Assembly (NCBI GenBank): GCA_029246385.1
Contig: JAQWNG010000015.1
Coordinates: 310,001 to 374,000, forward strand
Direction of reading: 5' to 3'
From: Halioglobus sp.
GTDB taxonomy: Bacteria; Pseudomonadota; Gammaproteobacteria; Pseudomonadales; Halieaceae
Length of the DNA stretch: 64,000 nt
In this document: piece by piece, positions 41,778-51,504 of the stretch
How positions within the stretch are numbered: the stretch's first letter is position 1
How the letters are laid out: each line of letters begins with the position of its first letter
Position numbers and translations under genes: made by a program
The notes under the pieces: model-generated
Database searches by the model: none
Seen by the model: only the letters and a program-made list of their open reading frames with translations
Told to the model about the DNA's origin: nothing

Positions 41778-43610
41778 ATGAGCACTGCCCAAGAAATATT
41801 ACAATCTGTGTTTGGCTACGAATCTTTTCGAGAACCCCAAAGCGAAATTATTCACGCCATCATCGAGGGCGATGATGCCCTTGTATTAATGCCAACAGGT
41901 GGGGGCAAATCCCTATGCTATCAGATTCCCGCCCTGGCCAGAAACGGATGTGGCATCGTTATCTCGCCTCTGATCGCCTTGATGCAGGATCAAGTCAACG
42001 CAATGAGGCAACTTGGCGTTAGGGCGAGCTTTCTCAACTCTTCGCTCGACATCACGGTAGCGCGGGCAGTGGAGGGGGACCTTTTGTCGGGCAACCTTGA
42101 CCTCCTGTACGTCGCGCCCGAACGCCTGACACAGGAACGTTTCCTGGCTTTACTGCGACAGACTGACATAGCGCTTTTTGCCATTGACGAAGCACATTGC
42201 GTCTCCCAATGGGGACATGATTTTCGCGCTGACTATCTGAAATTGAGCCTTTTGCATGAACATTTCCCCAATATTCCCCGCATAGCTCTTACCGCAACAG
42301 CGGACGCTCGCACCCGCGCCGAAATTACTATGCGACTAGATCTAGACAGAGCCAAGCACTTTATTGCCAGCTTTGATCGACCCAATATTCATTATCGTAT
42401 TGCTCTCAAGGAGAAAAACCCTCGAGCACAGTTGCTGCGTTTTTTGCGGGCCGGGCATCAGCAGCATGCTGGAATTGTCTACTGTATGTCGCGTAAGAGA
42501 ACGCAAGAAATCGCACTTTGGCTGCGCGATCAGGGCTTTACCGCTTTGCCCTATCATGCCGGTTTACCCGCGGATACCCGCGCTGACCATCAGATGCGGT
42601 TTTTACGCGAGGAGGCCGTCATCATCGTCGCCACCATCGCCTTTGGTATGGGAATCGATAAGCCAGACGTGCGCTTTGTCGCCCACATGGATATGCCCAA
42701 GACAGTAGAGTCCTATTACCAAGAAACAGGCCGCGCTGGCCGCGATGGCGAACCCTCTAACGCATGGATGATTTACGGGTTACAGGACGTCATTAAACTG
42801 CGACAAATGGTGGCCTCATCCGAGGGCAGTGAAGAATACAAGCGTGCAGAACAGCACCGCTTGAATGCCATGCTCGGGCTCTGTGAAATCACCACCTGCC
42901 GGCGTGAGGCCTTACTACAGTACTTTGGTGAACCTCAACCAACATCCTGCGGTAACTGCGACACTTGCCTCGAACCAATCGACACATGGGATGGTACAGA
43001 TGCGGTGCGCAAAGCACTCAGTGCAGTCTATCGCACCGGACAACGCTTCGGAGTCAATCATCTTATCGATATATTGCGCGGAGCAGAGAATGCCAAGGTA
43101 TTGCAGTTTGATCATCACCATCTACCTATCCACGGCGTCGGAAAAGACCTCAATGATACTCAATGGCGGTCTGTATTCAGACAGCTCGTTGGTCGAGGAT
43201 ATCTGAGCGTGGACATGGAGCGCTTCGGTGCACTGCATCTGGAGGAAAAATGTCGCCCGCTGTTGCGCGGCGAAGAGGCTATAATGTTGCGGCGCGAAGC
43301 TGCAGCTAAGCCGGCGCGACAGCACACAAAAACTGCACTGCCCAGTGATATCGATATCACGCTATGGGAGGCCTTACGCGACTGCCGACGCGAATTGGCA
43401 GAGGAGCAAGGTGTTCCCCCTTACGTTATTTTTCACGATCGCAGCCTGAAAGACATGTGCAGCGCCCTCCCCCGGAATTCAGAGCAGTTCGGACGAATCA
43501 CAGGTGTTGGCGAGCGCAAGCTAAAAAAGTATGGTTATGCGTTTTTGCAGGTCATTGGTAAGCATCTTCAGCGCACCGTGGGAGAGGCAGGTGAACTGCA
43601 AAGCCGTTAA
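41778..43610 (+). CDS. recQ: ATP-dependent DNA helicase RecQ
   Basis: LVLMPTGGGKSLCYQIPAL; IDEAHCVSQWGHDFRADY; zinc-binding CEITTCRREALLQYFGE..CGNCDTC; HRDC region. Start re-called at 41778. Confidence 0.96.
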   Translation: MSTAQEILQSVFGYESFREPQSEIIHAIIEGDDALVLMPTGGGKSLCYQIPALARNGCGIVISPLIALMQDQVNAMRQLGVRASFLNSSLDITVARAVEGDLLSGNLDLLYVAPERLTQERFLALLRQTDIALFAIDEAHCVSQWGHDFRADYLKLSLLHEHFPNIPRIALTATADARTRAEITMRLDLDRAKHFIASFDRPNIHYRIALKEKNPRAQLLRFLRAGHQQHAGIVYCMSRKRTQEIALWLRDQGFTALPYHAGLPADTRADHQMRFLREEAVIIVATIAFGMGIDKPDVRFVAHMDMPKTVESYYQETGRAGRDGEPSNAWMIYGLQDVIKLRQMVASSEGSEEYKRAEQHRLNAMLGLCEITTCRREALLQYFGEPQPTSCGNCDTCLEPIDTWDGTDAVRKALSAVYRTGQRFGVNHLIDILRGAENAKVLQFDHHHLPIHGVGKDLNDTQWRSVFRQLVGRGYLSVDMERFGALHLEEKCRPLLRGEEAIMLRREAAAKPARQHTKTALPSDIDITLWEALRDCRRELAEEQGVPPYVIFHDRSLKDMCSALPRNSEQFGRITGVGERKLKKYGYAFLQVIGKHLQRTVGEAGELQSR

Positions 43611-43686
43611 AACGCACCTCTGTCAAATTGACCAACGCTGTTCAATCAGTTAATTTTAACTGCTATTTCCCAGCGAGGTCCTCAGT

Positions 43687-44871
43687 GTGAGTAAAAAAAT
43701 ACCACGGTCCGATAAAGATGATTATAGCATTGAGATCATAAGCGACCGTCAGGCGTTTATAGAGGCGAATACACCCGCTACGCTAGAGCACACTAAGCAA
43801 TTTTCATTCGATCCCGCTGAGATGGCGGGGAATATCGAGAACATTTTTGGTGTGGCTCAAATTCCCATCGGTTTAGCAGGCCCACTGCAAGTCAATGGTG
43901 AGCATGCCAAAGGCGAGTTTTACGTCCCCATGGCCACTGTAGAGGGCACAATGCTGGCCAGTTATAACCGAGGCATGCGTGTCATCAGGGAGAGTGGCGG
44001 CGTCATCACCACGGTATCGGGTGAGGCCATGCAACGAGCGCCTGTCTTTGTGTTCCCCAGCGCGCGGGAGGCGCGCGACTTCGAACGCTGGCTGGATGAA
44101 AACGTTGAACGCATCAAGGCACAAGCAGAATCAACGACCTCTGTCGGGAAACTCAATGAGATCGAGCACTATCATGCCCATAATATGGTTTTCACCCGCT
44201 TTAATTATAGCACAGGAGACGCTGCAGGGCAGAATATGACTAGCAAGGCCACCTTCGTTGCCTGTGAGTGGATCAACAAAGAATTCAAGGCATTGTCGCA
44301 CTACCTACTGTCGGGAAACTTCGATACGGAAAAGAAAACCTCCTCCGTGAACATGTTGAAGGGACGCGGCAGACGAGTCACAGCTGAAATTACCATTCCC
44401 GCCGATGTAATGAAAAGGAACCTACGTATTTCACCGCAACAGATGCACTATGGCCAAGGTATTAGCAACCTCAGTGCTTTTTTGACCAATTCGTCCAATA
44501 ATGCTGCTCATCCAGCCAATGGTCTCGCTGCACTCTATCTTGCAACCGGACAGGACGTTGCTAACATCGGCGAGTCAAACCAATGCTCTACCTACAATAA
44601 GGTCACTCGTGATGGAGATTATTATTTTTCCATTACCCTTCCTGCTTTAATTCTTGCGACTTACGGGGGCGGCACTAGCTTGCCCACTCAGCGTGAATGC
44701 CTGCAGATCATGGATTGCTTCGGCGCAGGGAAGGCTATGAAGTTGGCAGAAATTGCCGCTGGACTCGTGCTGGCGGGCGAAATCTCTCTGGGTGCCGCAG
44801 CTAAAATCGACAAAAAAACTCGCACCAATGAATGGGTTGACGCGCATGAAAAACTGGGGCGCAACCGCTAG
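43687..44871 (+). CDS. Hydroxymethylglutaryl-CoA reductase (class I-type signature)
   Basis: ENIFGVAQIPIGLAGPLQVNG; FYVPMATVEGTMLASYNRGMRVI; NMTSKAT; GQDVANIGESNQCSTY; YGGGTSLPTQRECL. Confidence 0.9.
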   Translation: MSKKIPRSDKDDYSIEIISDRQAFIEANTPATLEHTKQFSFDPAEMAGNIENIFGVAQIPIGLAGPLQVNGEHAKGEFYVPMATVEGTMLASYNRGMRVIRESGGVITTVSGEAMQRAPVFVFPSAREARDFERWLDENVERIKAQAESTTSVGKLNEIEHYHAHNMVFTRFNYSTGDAAGQNMTSKATFVACEWINKEFKALSHYLLSGNFDTEKKTSSVNMLKGRGRRVTAEITIPADVMKRNLRISPQQMHYGQGISNLSAFLTNSSNNAAHPANGLAALYLATGQDVANIGESNQCSTYNKVTRDGDYYFSITLPALILATYGGGTSLPTQRECLQIMDCFGAGKAMKLAEIAAGLVLAGEISLGAAAKIDKKTRTNEWVDAHEKLGRNR

Positions 44872-44910
44872 CGATCCTGCACTGCTAACCACGATGGATT
44901 CTCCTCCCTG

Positions 44911-45336
44911 ATGAGCCTGAAAATATCAAACCAGGTTAGCATTCCACTGACAGAAATTCAGTTTCAGGCTATACGTGCTCAAGGCGCAGGGGGCCAGAAT
45001 GTCAATAAAGTCTCCTCAGCCGTCCACCTTAGATTCGATGTCGCAGCATCCTCGCTGCCGGCCGTCTATAAAGAAAGTCTAAAAAAAATCAGCGATCGGC
45101 GTATTACCAGCGATGGCATCATTATCATTAAGGCTCAGCGCTTTCGCAGTCAGGAAAAAAATCGTGGTGATGCTTTAGAGCGTCTCAGTGAGTTAATAAG
45201 GGCCGCCAGCGCAACACGCCAACGACGGAAGCCTACCAAGCCAAGTCGCAGCAGTCAGAGAAAGCGAGTCGACAGCAAAACAAAGCGCGGACAACTAAAA
45301 TCTGGACGTGGCAGAGTGGATGCTAACAGTCTCTAA
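44911..45336 (+). CDS. arfB: Alternative ribosome-rescue peptidyl-tRNA hydrolase ArfB
   Basis: RAQGAGGQNVNKVSSAVHLRFD (GGQ motif) with basic C-terminal tail. Confidence 0.92.
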   Translation: MSLKISNQVSIPLTEIQFQAIRAQGAGGQNVNKVSSAVHLRFDVAASSLPAVYKESLKKISDRRITSDGIIIIKAQRFRSQEKNRGDALERLSELIRAASATRQRRKPTKPSRSSQRKRVDSKTKRGQLKSGRGRVDANSL

Positions 45337-45360
45337 ACTAACCAACACGGGAGCTCAGTT

Positions 45361-45783
45361 ATGCATAACAGTAGTGAATCTAATAAAAAATTAGTCACAC
45401 AATTTTTTGACGCACTAAACCGCGGGGACGTTGCGTTTATCGTGGACGCCTATGCCGCCGACGGCTGCGTCCAAACTATGGGCAATACGCTGATATCTGG
45501 CATTTTTTCGCGCGAACAGATTGCGGCCTCGGCAGCGGGGATTTTCGACGTATTCCCCAGTGGGCTAACATTTACCATTTTGAGTATGGTCGGCGAAGGC
45601 AATAAGGTCGCGGTTGAAGCGACCAGCGAGGGAGAACATGTTTCGGGGCAGACCTACAGCAATGAATACCATTTCCTGTTTGAATTCCAATCAGGTAAAT
45701 TAATCAGGCTAAAAGAGTACATGGATACCGAGCGCGTCACTGATATCTTGTGCGGAGGTCAGCGCCCGTTAGACGCGATATAA
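45361..45783 (+). CDS. SnoaL-like / NTF2-fold protein
   Basis: KLVTQFFDALNRGDVAFIVDAYAADGCVQTMGNTLISGIFSREQI...YHFLFEFQSGKLIRLKEYMDTERV. Confidence 0.8.
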   Translation: MHNSSESNKKLVTQFFDALNRGDVAFIVDAYAADGCVQTMGNTLISGIFSREQIAASAAGIFDVFPSGLTFTILSMVGEGNKVAVEATSEGEHVSGQTYSNEYHFLFEFQSGKLIRLKEYMDTERVTDILCGGQRPLDAI

Positions 45784-45829
45784 AAGCGTAGCAGCACACA
45801 TCAAGTCGCCATTCAGCAGGAGACAGCTT

Positions 45830-47014
45830 ATGCAGCGTCGCGAGTTATTAAAAGGAGCCGCATTGAGCGGTCTAATAGGAGCAGTCCTCACACCAACGGT
45901 GGCTGCCGTGGCTCAAGGGAAGACCGGCAGCGCAGCGGCCAAAGCGTTATCAGAACTCCAGCAGGCGCTGGACAACCTAGAGGTCGCTTTTACAAGCCCC
46001 GAGTGGAAGTTGCGTACGCCGCAGGATTTTGCAGAGGCGCACCGCGTCATGCTCCATGTACTGATGCACGCACTGCAGGCTTGGCTAGAAGCGGATCCCG
46101 CGAGACCGTTCTTTACACCTTTTATCAATCAGCACAAAAAGATGCTCGGAGATAACCCGGATGCCAGATATTACTCAGCGGTTATTGATGATCAACACCG
46201 CTACCGTATTACAGGCAATCTCGCAGGCGCCACCTACACTAGCTTCACCCTCGAGTTAGCCGCCGACACTGGCAGTGATGGCATCGGATCCACCCTCAAC
46301 GATACACAGTTTAAAGCAGACGAAAATGGTGATTATGAGATCACACTTAGCACAGAAGAAACCGAGGGTAACTGGATGCCGATGGTGAGCGGGGCCGCTA
46401 GTATCACCACCAGGCACTATTATGAGCGCGAACAGTGCATCAATAACGATCGCTTGCACCACATCCCAATAGATATCCGCAATCTTGAGCCAGCAGAACC
46501 TCGAAAGTCACCCACTGATGTCGAGATCGCCGCCGGCATTCGTCGTGTCACCGGGTTTGTAAGCGGCAACGTGATTACAATGAATAATGAAAATAGTCCA
46601 TCGTGGGTATCAAGAATACCCAATCAGTTTATGCCACCAAAAAAAGATGACTCCCATGACTCCATCACCTACGCTGCTCGTGACAACGTTTACAGCATGG
46701 CACCGTTTGTGCTCGGCCCGGATCAGGCGCTGCTGATCCGAGGCCGTTTTCCCAACTGCCGATTCACCAATGTGGTGTTATTCAATAGATTTCTGCAGAC
46801 TTTTAATTACGAGGAGCGCAGTATATCACTGAATAGAGCGCAAACTGTATTAAACGAGGACGGCAGCTTCGAAATGATCGTGGCCCATCGGGACCCAGGA
46901 CGCCCTAACTGGCTGGACACCGAGAAACGGCCCTACGGCATCATGTTCTGGCGCTTTCAATTACCTGAAGGTGATATTCCAGCCTTGGAAACTGAAGTAA
47001 TTACGTTGTCATAG
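45830..47014 (+). CDS. DUF1214-domain protein with probable export signal
   Basis: MQRRELLKGAALSGLIGAVLTPTVAAVA, Tat-like; DUF1214-like C-terminal region with PYGIMFWRFQLPEGD. Confidence 0.7.
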   Translation: MQRRELLKGAALSGLIGAVLTPTVAAVAQGKTGSAAAKALSELQQALDNLEVAFTSPEWKLRTPQDFAEAHRVMLHVLMHALQAWLEADPARPFFTPFINQHKKMLGDNPDARYYSAVIDDQHRYRITGNLAGATYTSFTLELAADTGSDGIGSTLNDTQFKADENGDYEITLSTEETEGNWMPMVSGAASITTRHYYEREQCINNDRLHHIPIDIRNLEPAEPRKSPTDVEIAAGIRRVTGFVSGNVITMNNENSPSWVSRIPNQFMPPKKDDSHDSITYAARDNVYSMAPFVLGPDQALLIRGRFPNCRFTNVVLFNRFLQTFNYEERSISLNRAQTVLNEDGSFEMIVAHRDPGRPNWLDTEKRPYGIMFWRFQLPEGDIPALETEVITLS

Positions 47015-47910
47015 GGCGTGGGCAGAAATGGGCAGGCCTCTGCAGAGATTAGCCAGCTCAAAGCATTGACGATCAACCGCAGAAAAACGGGCTGCTCAAA
47101 AGACTCCGCTTGGTGCCCCATGGCCGCATACACACTGCGCCCATCGCCAACGCAATTGGCCCACACGACAGGGTGGTCGCCCATCCTCAGGTCTCGCTCA
47201 TAATCCATAAACTTTTGTACTGGGTTATACGAGGATTCATCAACAGAGGCTAAAATCGTAAAGCCCTTGACGCGCGGGCTTTGTTCCCAAGAATACCACT
47301 CCTCCTCGTGCTGCCAGGTATCAGGCATACCTGAGAGAATCGGGTGTGCCTGGTTCTCCATGACAACAGTGGCGCTCTGAAATTGCGGGCTCATGATATG
47401 GGCAGTGAAGGTCGCCCCGATGAAATTGTCGTTGTACCACTGCCACTCAGAATGCGAATCATCACCCGCTGAGTGAATTCCCAGCCACCCACCACCGGCT
47501 TGAACCCATGACTGAAAGTCAGCTTCCTGTGCATCACTTAGCACGTCTCCAGAAACATTCAGGAACACGACCGCATCAAACCTAGCTAGATCGGTCTCAT
47601 TAAATACTGCACCGTTCTCTGTATGTAGCATCCCCCACTGCTCATTCTCAGCTATAGACTGCAGTGCTTTTGTGCCCCCGGCAATACCATCCTTATGCCG
47701 AAAACTATTGGTCTTACTGAAAACCAAAACGGCGGGCGATTGCATATCCAACGGAATAGCGGGCGCCACAGTATCGTGATGTTGTGATGGAAAAACCAAA
47801 TTCCAAGCGCCTATCTGCCAGACCACCACTAAAGACACACCGACAAAAGTCAGCGCGAGCAGCAACACCACCTTCAAAATCTTAGACAGCAACCCTCTAC
47901 GCATGGCCAT
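46957..47910 (-). CDS. ThuA-domain protein
   Basis: VLVFSKTNSFRHKDGIAGGTKALQSIAEN; VVFLNVSGDVLSDAQEADFQSWVQAGGGWLGIHSAGDD; DHPVVWANCVGDGRSVYAAMGHQ. Confidence 0.9.
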   Translation of the reverse strand: MAMRRGLLSKILKVVLLLALTFVGVSLVVVWQIGAWNLVFPSQHHDTVAPAIPLDMQSPAVLVFSKTNSFRHKDGIAGGTKALQSIAENEQWGMLHTENGAVFNETDLARFDAVVFLNVSGDVLSDAQEADFQSWVQAGGGWLGIHSAGDDSHSEWQWYNDNFIGATFTAHIMSPQFQSATVVMENQAHPILSGMPDTWQHEEEWYSWEQSPRVKGFTILASVDESSYNPVQKFMDYERDLRMGDHPVVWANCVGDGRSVYAAMGHQAESFEQPVFLRLIVNALSWLISAEACPFLPTPYDNVITSVSKAGISPSGN

Positions 47911-47992
47911 TTTTTTGCTACGCCTCTCACTAGTTCATACGGTCTATGTTTGTCAAAAAACGTGGCTCGTGCACCGATCTAGCTACTTATAG

Positions 47993-49180
47993 CTATTTTG
48001 CGCCGTCAAACCAGTCTTCAAAATCCAATAACGTTGATGGACCTAAATGCATCTGCTCCAGCACACCATGACCCACCTTATCACCACATGTTGCCCTCAC
48101 GATCTGCTGGATATGAAGATTCTCCAGCGCCAACGGATCTAAATCACTGTCCTTCCAGCTTTCACCCGCTATGGCCAACTCGCCATGCCACTTGCCGTGG
48201 CCCCACTGAGGATGCTGATAGCCAAGACCTTTCATGCGATGCACTAACACTGGCTCCAAATGCACTTCCACACTTTCACCAGATCTATCGTGCATCGTAA
48301 TGGTTGCCGAGCTGGCGCGTCGCGTGCCGGGAATCATATTGAGTTGGTGCTCTACCTTACCCTGCCACACCCGGGACTGAGGATCGATGGTGCCCGGAAT
48401 TAAGTCCATAGTGGGGTAATGGGGCAAAAATGCTTGATCTGTATGCCACTGGTACCCGTTGGCGTCCTCAAACCATCCCGCAAGGCTGCACTCGTTCGCC
48501 CAGTGGATTGGCATCCAGCAAAAATGCACGGCCTGAAACTCGGCTAGGGGTGCCCCGCCCAAATAGGCATCTCCCACGGGGCGAATACCCCAAGAGCGAT
48601 CCTTCAAACCAAAAGTCGTGCGACCATCAACTTTCAACTCTTTACCGTCGTAGCGGATCCAGCCAGACCAGAAGCCAAACTGATCAAGCCGAGTCGCGTC
48701 CATCACGATATGCCGCTCATTGCGTAGCGTTTGACGCCCCTCCTCTATGCAAGCGGTGCGCGGCGTAAACAGTAGGTCGCACTCTATCCCCGTTTCGTTT
48801 GCCTCTATCAGCAGGCGATGACGGCCCATAGGCTCCAGTATTTGCAATGCAAAGGGGCCTACCGTCGTGTCTGTTGGTTCCTGGGGCGCTCTGCGCGAGC
48901 CGTGAAAAGCGTACTGGTGGCCATCGATAGCCAAACTTAGACTGCAATCTAAAATGCCGAGATTAGCATAACGGCACATCCCCACGCCGAAATAAAAGCG
49001 TCCATCTTGAGCGTGTCCGTTGTACCAATAGCGATCATAAAAAAATCGGTCGCTTGAAGCGGTGTGAACGACAGGCTCTGCGGTCTGGTGAATGGGGTAA
49101 TCATCAAATCTAGATAGCATGGTGGTAAACGTCCATCGCGTTATTTTGTTCAGCATGAACCACATCGGCGCTATCGACAA
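47993..49180 (-). CDS. DUF7064/7065-like (hydroxyneurosporene-synthase-type fold) protein
   Basis: FYDRYWYNGHAQDGRFYFGVGMCRYANLGILDCSLSLAIDG; DRSWGIRPVGD; tentative family call. ATG at 49120 is an alternative start. Confidence 0.6.
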   Translation of the reverse strand: MSIAPMWFMLNKITRWTFTTMLSRFDDYPIHQTAEPVVHTASSDRFFYDRYWYNGHAQDGRFYFGVGMCRYANLGILDCSLSLAIDGHQYAFHGSRRAPQEPTDTTVGPFALQILEPMGRHRLLIEANETGIECDLLFTPRTACIEEGRQTLRNERHIVMDATRLDQFGFWSGWIRYDGKELKVDGRTTFGLKDRSWGIRPVGDAYLGGAPLAEFQAVHFCWMPIHWANECSLAGWFEDANGYQWHTDQAFLPHYPTMDLIPGTIDPQSRVWQGKVEHQLNMIPGTRRASSATITMHDRSGESVEVHLEPVLVHRMKGLGYQHPQWGHGKWHGELAIAGESWKDSDLDPLALENLHIQQIVRATCGDKVGHGVLEQMHLGPSTLLDFEDWFDGAK

Positions 49181-49635
49181 GTTGAGATGAAAATCCCCGT
49201 TAGCACGTATAATAAATCAGACTCTGTCGCCAATTGAATGTAACCTATCGTGCGGATGAATTAAGCCTCGAAATACTGCCTCAAATATTCTGATGAAACC
49301 TATATAAAGATTTTAGCGGCTCAAATAACATCTTAGCCCGCCAACGGCAGAGAGGTGGGGCGTGATTGGTGAAAAAAAGCAGAAATCCAGCTGTGTTTTA
49401 GCTCTAGGGGTTCTCGAGCGCTCGCGCGCTGAAACATTGCAGGCACCTGTGCCGCTGCCCAGCGCCTGCGGCAGACTACCTTGCAAAACTTGGTATTTGC
49501 AGTAACACTAAATACATATAAGACCAAACATCAACAGCGGCCCAGGCAAGCAATGATTAGTGCTCAACCAGCTATCTTGATGCACGCTGCATGTTTGCCA
49601 ATATTTGTCCTTCATAACATAGAAACATCGACACC

Positions 49636-50586
49636 ATGAATAAAAAATACGATATCCACCCCGACTTCGCAAAATTCCCCGTTGTGACCTTAACCTTTAA
49701 CGCAGCGCTACTGTGGTTAATTAATACGGCTATGAAGGCGCACTGTTTTTTTGTTAGGCGATCACTTAAGTTGATGGTCGATGACCACGTCATTGCGAGA
49801 GCAGATGGCAGTCAACTGAAGATTTTCACCCTAACACCTCATCGCTCAGCAACAGCTGCACCTGCTCTTATTTATTATCATGGCGGCGGCTTTGGAATTA
49901 CTTATGCAAATTTGCACCTAAAAAGCTGCGAACGCTATGCCAATGAAACGGGTTGTGTTTTAGTCTTCGTCCCCTATCGACTGGCACCTAAGCACCCTTT
50001 CCCCGGTGGTTTCGACGATTGTTACGCCGGCTTAGAATGGGTTGCTTCAAACGCTGAAAGCCTGGGTATTGACGCGAATCGCATCGCCGTCGGAGGCGAT
50101 AGTGCCGGCGGCGCTCTCGCAGCGGGCGTAGCGCAAAAATCTCGGGACGACAAGCTCGTCAAACTCTGCGCACAGCTGCTGATTTATCCGGTACTCGATA
50201 ATACCTGCTCAACGCCGTCTGCCACCGAATTTACCGACGTGCCGGTATGGAATGCCCGCTCCAACCGGCACATGTGGGACATGTATTTAAGTCGCTATAA
50301 AGACGCGACCACCCCTACCTATGCGGCCCCCGGACATAGTGAATTACATCACCTGCCAATGACCTATATAGAAACCGCTGAATTCGACCCTCTTAGGGAT
50401 GAGGGCCTACGCTACGTCGCTGCCCTGCGAGGGCAAGGCATTGAGGTTACCGTTAATGAGACCAAGCAAACCGTGCACGGTTATGATGCTATGGAGCGCA
50501 GCGAAATCTCAAAGCGCTCAATGCTAGCGAGGATTGCCTTCCTAAATCACGCATTTTCCGCATCCGATAATGACATTGCGACCTGA
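49636..50586 (+). CDS. Alpha/beta hydrolase, HSL-type esterase
   Basis: LIYYHGGGFGITYANLHLKSCERYANETGCVLVFVPYRLAPKHPFPGG; GGDSAGGALAAGVA. Confidence 0.92.
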   Translation: MNKKYDIHPDFAKFPVVTLTFNAALLWLINTAMKAHCFFVRRSLKLMVDDHVIARADGSQLKIFTLTPHRSATAAPALIYYHGGGFGITYANLHLKSCERYANETGCVLVFVPYRLAPKHPFPGGFDDCYAGLEWVASNAESLGIDANRIAVGGDSAGGALAAGVAQKSRDDKLVKLCAQLLIYPVLDNTCSTPSATEFTDVPVWNARSNRHMWDMYLSRYKDATTPTYAAPGHSELHHLPMTYIETAEFDPLRDEGLRYVAALRGQGIEVTVNETKQTVHGYDAMERSEISKRSMLARIAFLNHAFSASDNDIAT

Positions 50587-50704
50587 CAGTTCGAAGGGAA
50601 GCACAGGAGTGTATAAAAACCCCGCACACCTGCAGTATCATATTGAATTAATTGATATTTATTATACAATATCGGAATAAAAATGCTAAAAAGGCAGATC
50701 AGAT

Positions 50705-51412
50705 GTGCGCTTTGTGACCAAAACACTCGTCAGGAATTTGGTGCTTGCCTTGGGAGTTTGTGTCCTTACCACCCATCCAACAAAGGCCGATAACGCTGCT
50801 CTGGTAAGCGAGCTCGCCCCTGCTCTGGATACTGCAGTGATTTCAGAAGCCGTTGCTGCGGTGAAATGTGCACAGAGTAATGGCATTGGACAGTCGGCCA
50901 GTCGTCTCGCTATCATCGATTATACTATTCCCTCTCGACAGCAGCGTCTGTGGGTCGTTGATTTGAGCAACCGTAAATTATTATTCAAGGAACATGTTGC
51001 GCATGGCCAGGGTTCAGGTGGCGACATTCCTGTCGGATTTTCCGATCGTGAGGGCAGCCATCAAACCAGCTTGGGTTTGTTTCTGACTAAAGCAACTTAT
51101 CAAGGCAGCAATGGCTATTCACTGCGACTTCAGGGCTTAACTAAAGGGTTCAATGAATCTGCTATGCGACGCTTTATCGTCATGCATGGGGCGTCCTATG
51201 TGGATCCAGTCACCGCCAATGCCCAAGGTCTTTTGGGACGCTCATGGGGCTGCCCTGCGGTACGTGCCGAGATTGCAGAATCGATGATTGACGCGCTAAA
51301 ATTAGGTCAGTTCATTTATGCTTACGGGCCAGGCACCAAACATCTGTTGACCTGTAAAAAAGAGAAACTTTCGTTAACGGATAATGCACTAATACAGTTT
51401 GCGAGCATGTAA
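50705..51412 (+). CDS. Secreted murein L,D-transpeptidase catalytic-domain protein
   Basis: Signal peptide; IVMHGASYVDPVTANAQGLLGRSWGCPAVRAE with His and Cys catalytic motifs. Confidence 0.85.
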   Translation: MRFVTKTLVRNLVLALGVCVLTTHPTKADNAALVSELAPALDTAVISEAVAAVKCAQSNGIGQSASRLAIIDYTIPSRQQRLWVVDLSNRKLLFKEHVAHGQGSGGDIPVGFSDREGSHQTSLGLFLTKATYQGSNGYSLRLQGLTKGFNESAMRRFIVMHGASYVDPVTANAQGLLGRSWGCPAVRAEIAESMIDALKLGQFIYAYGPGTKHLLTCKKEKLSLTDNALIQFASM

Positions 51413-51504
51413 CTCAGATATGCCGGCAATGAGCTCAGCAGGCGCGCGAAAAACTGAATGGTTTTTTTGAATTCTATAAGTGTATTTCCTAAGGAGTCGA
51501 TATT

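Noticed and set aside
49333-49527. 64-aa minus-strand ORF in the 49181-49635 intergenic region, and the TGCCGC/GCGGCA inverted repeat nearby
   Set aside because: No domain or RBS support; hairpin has a 12-nt loop and no T-run.
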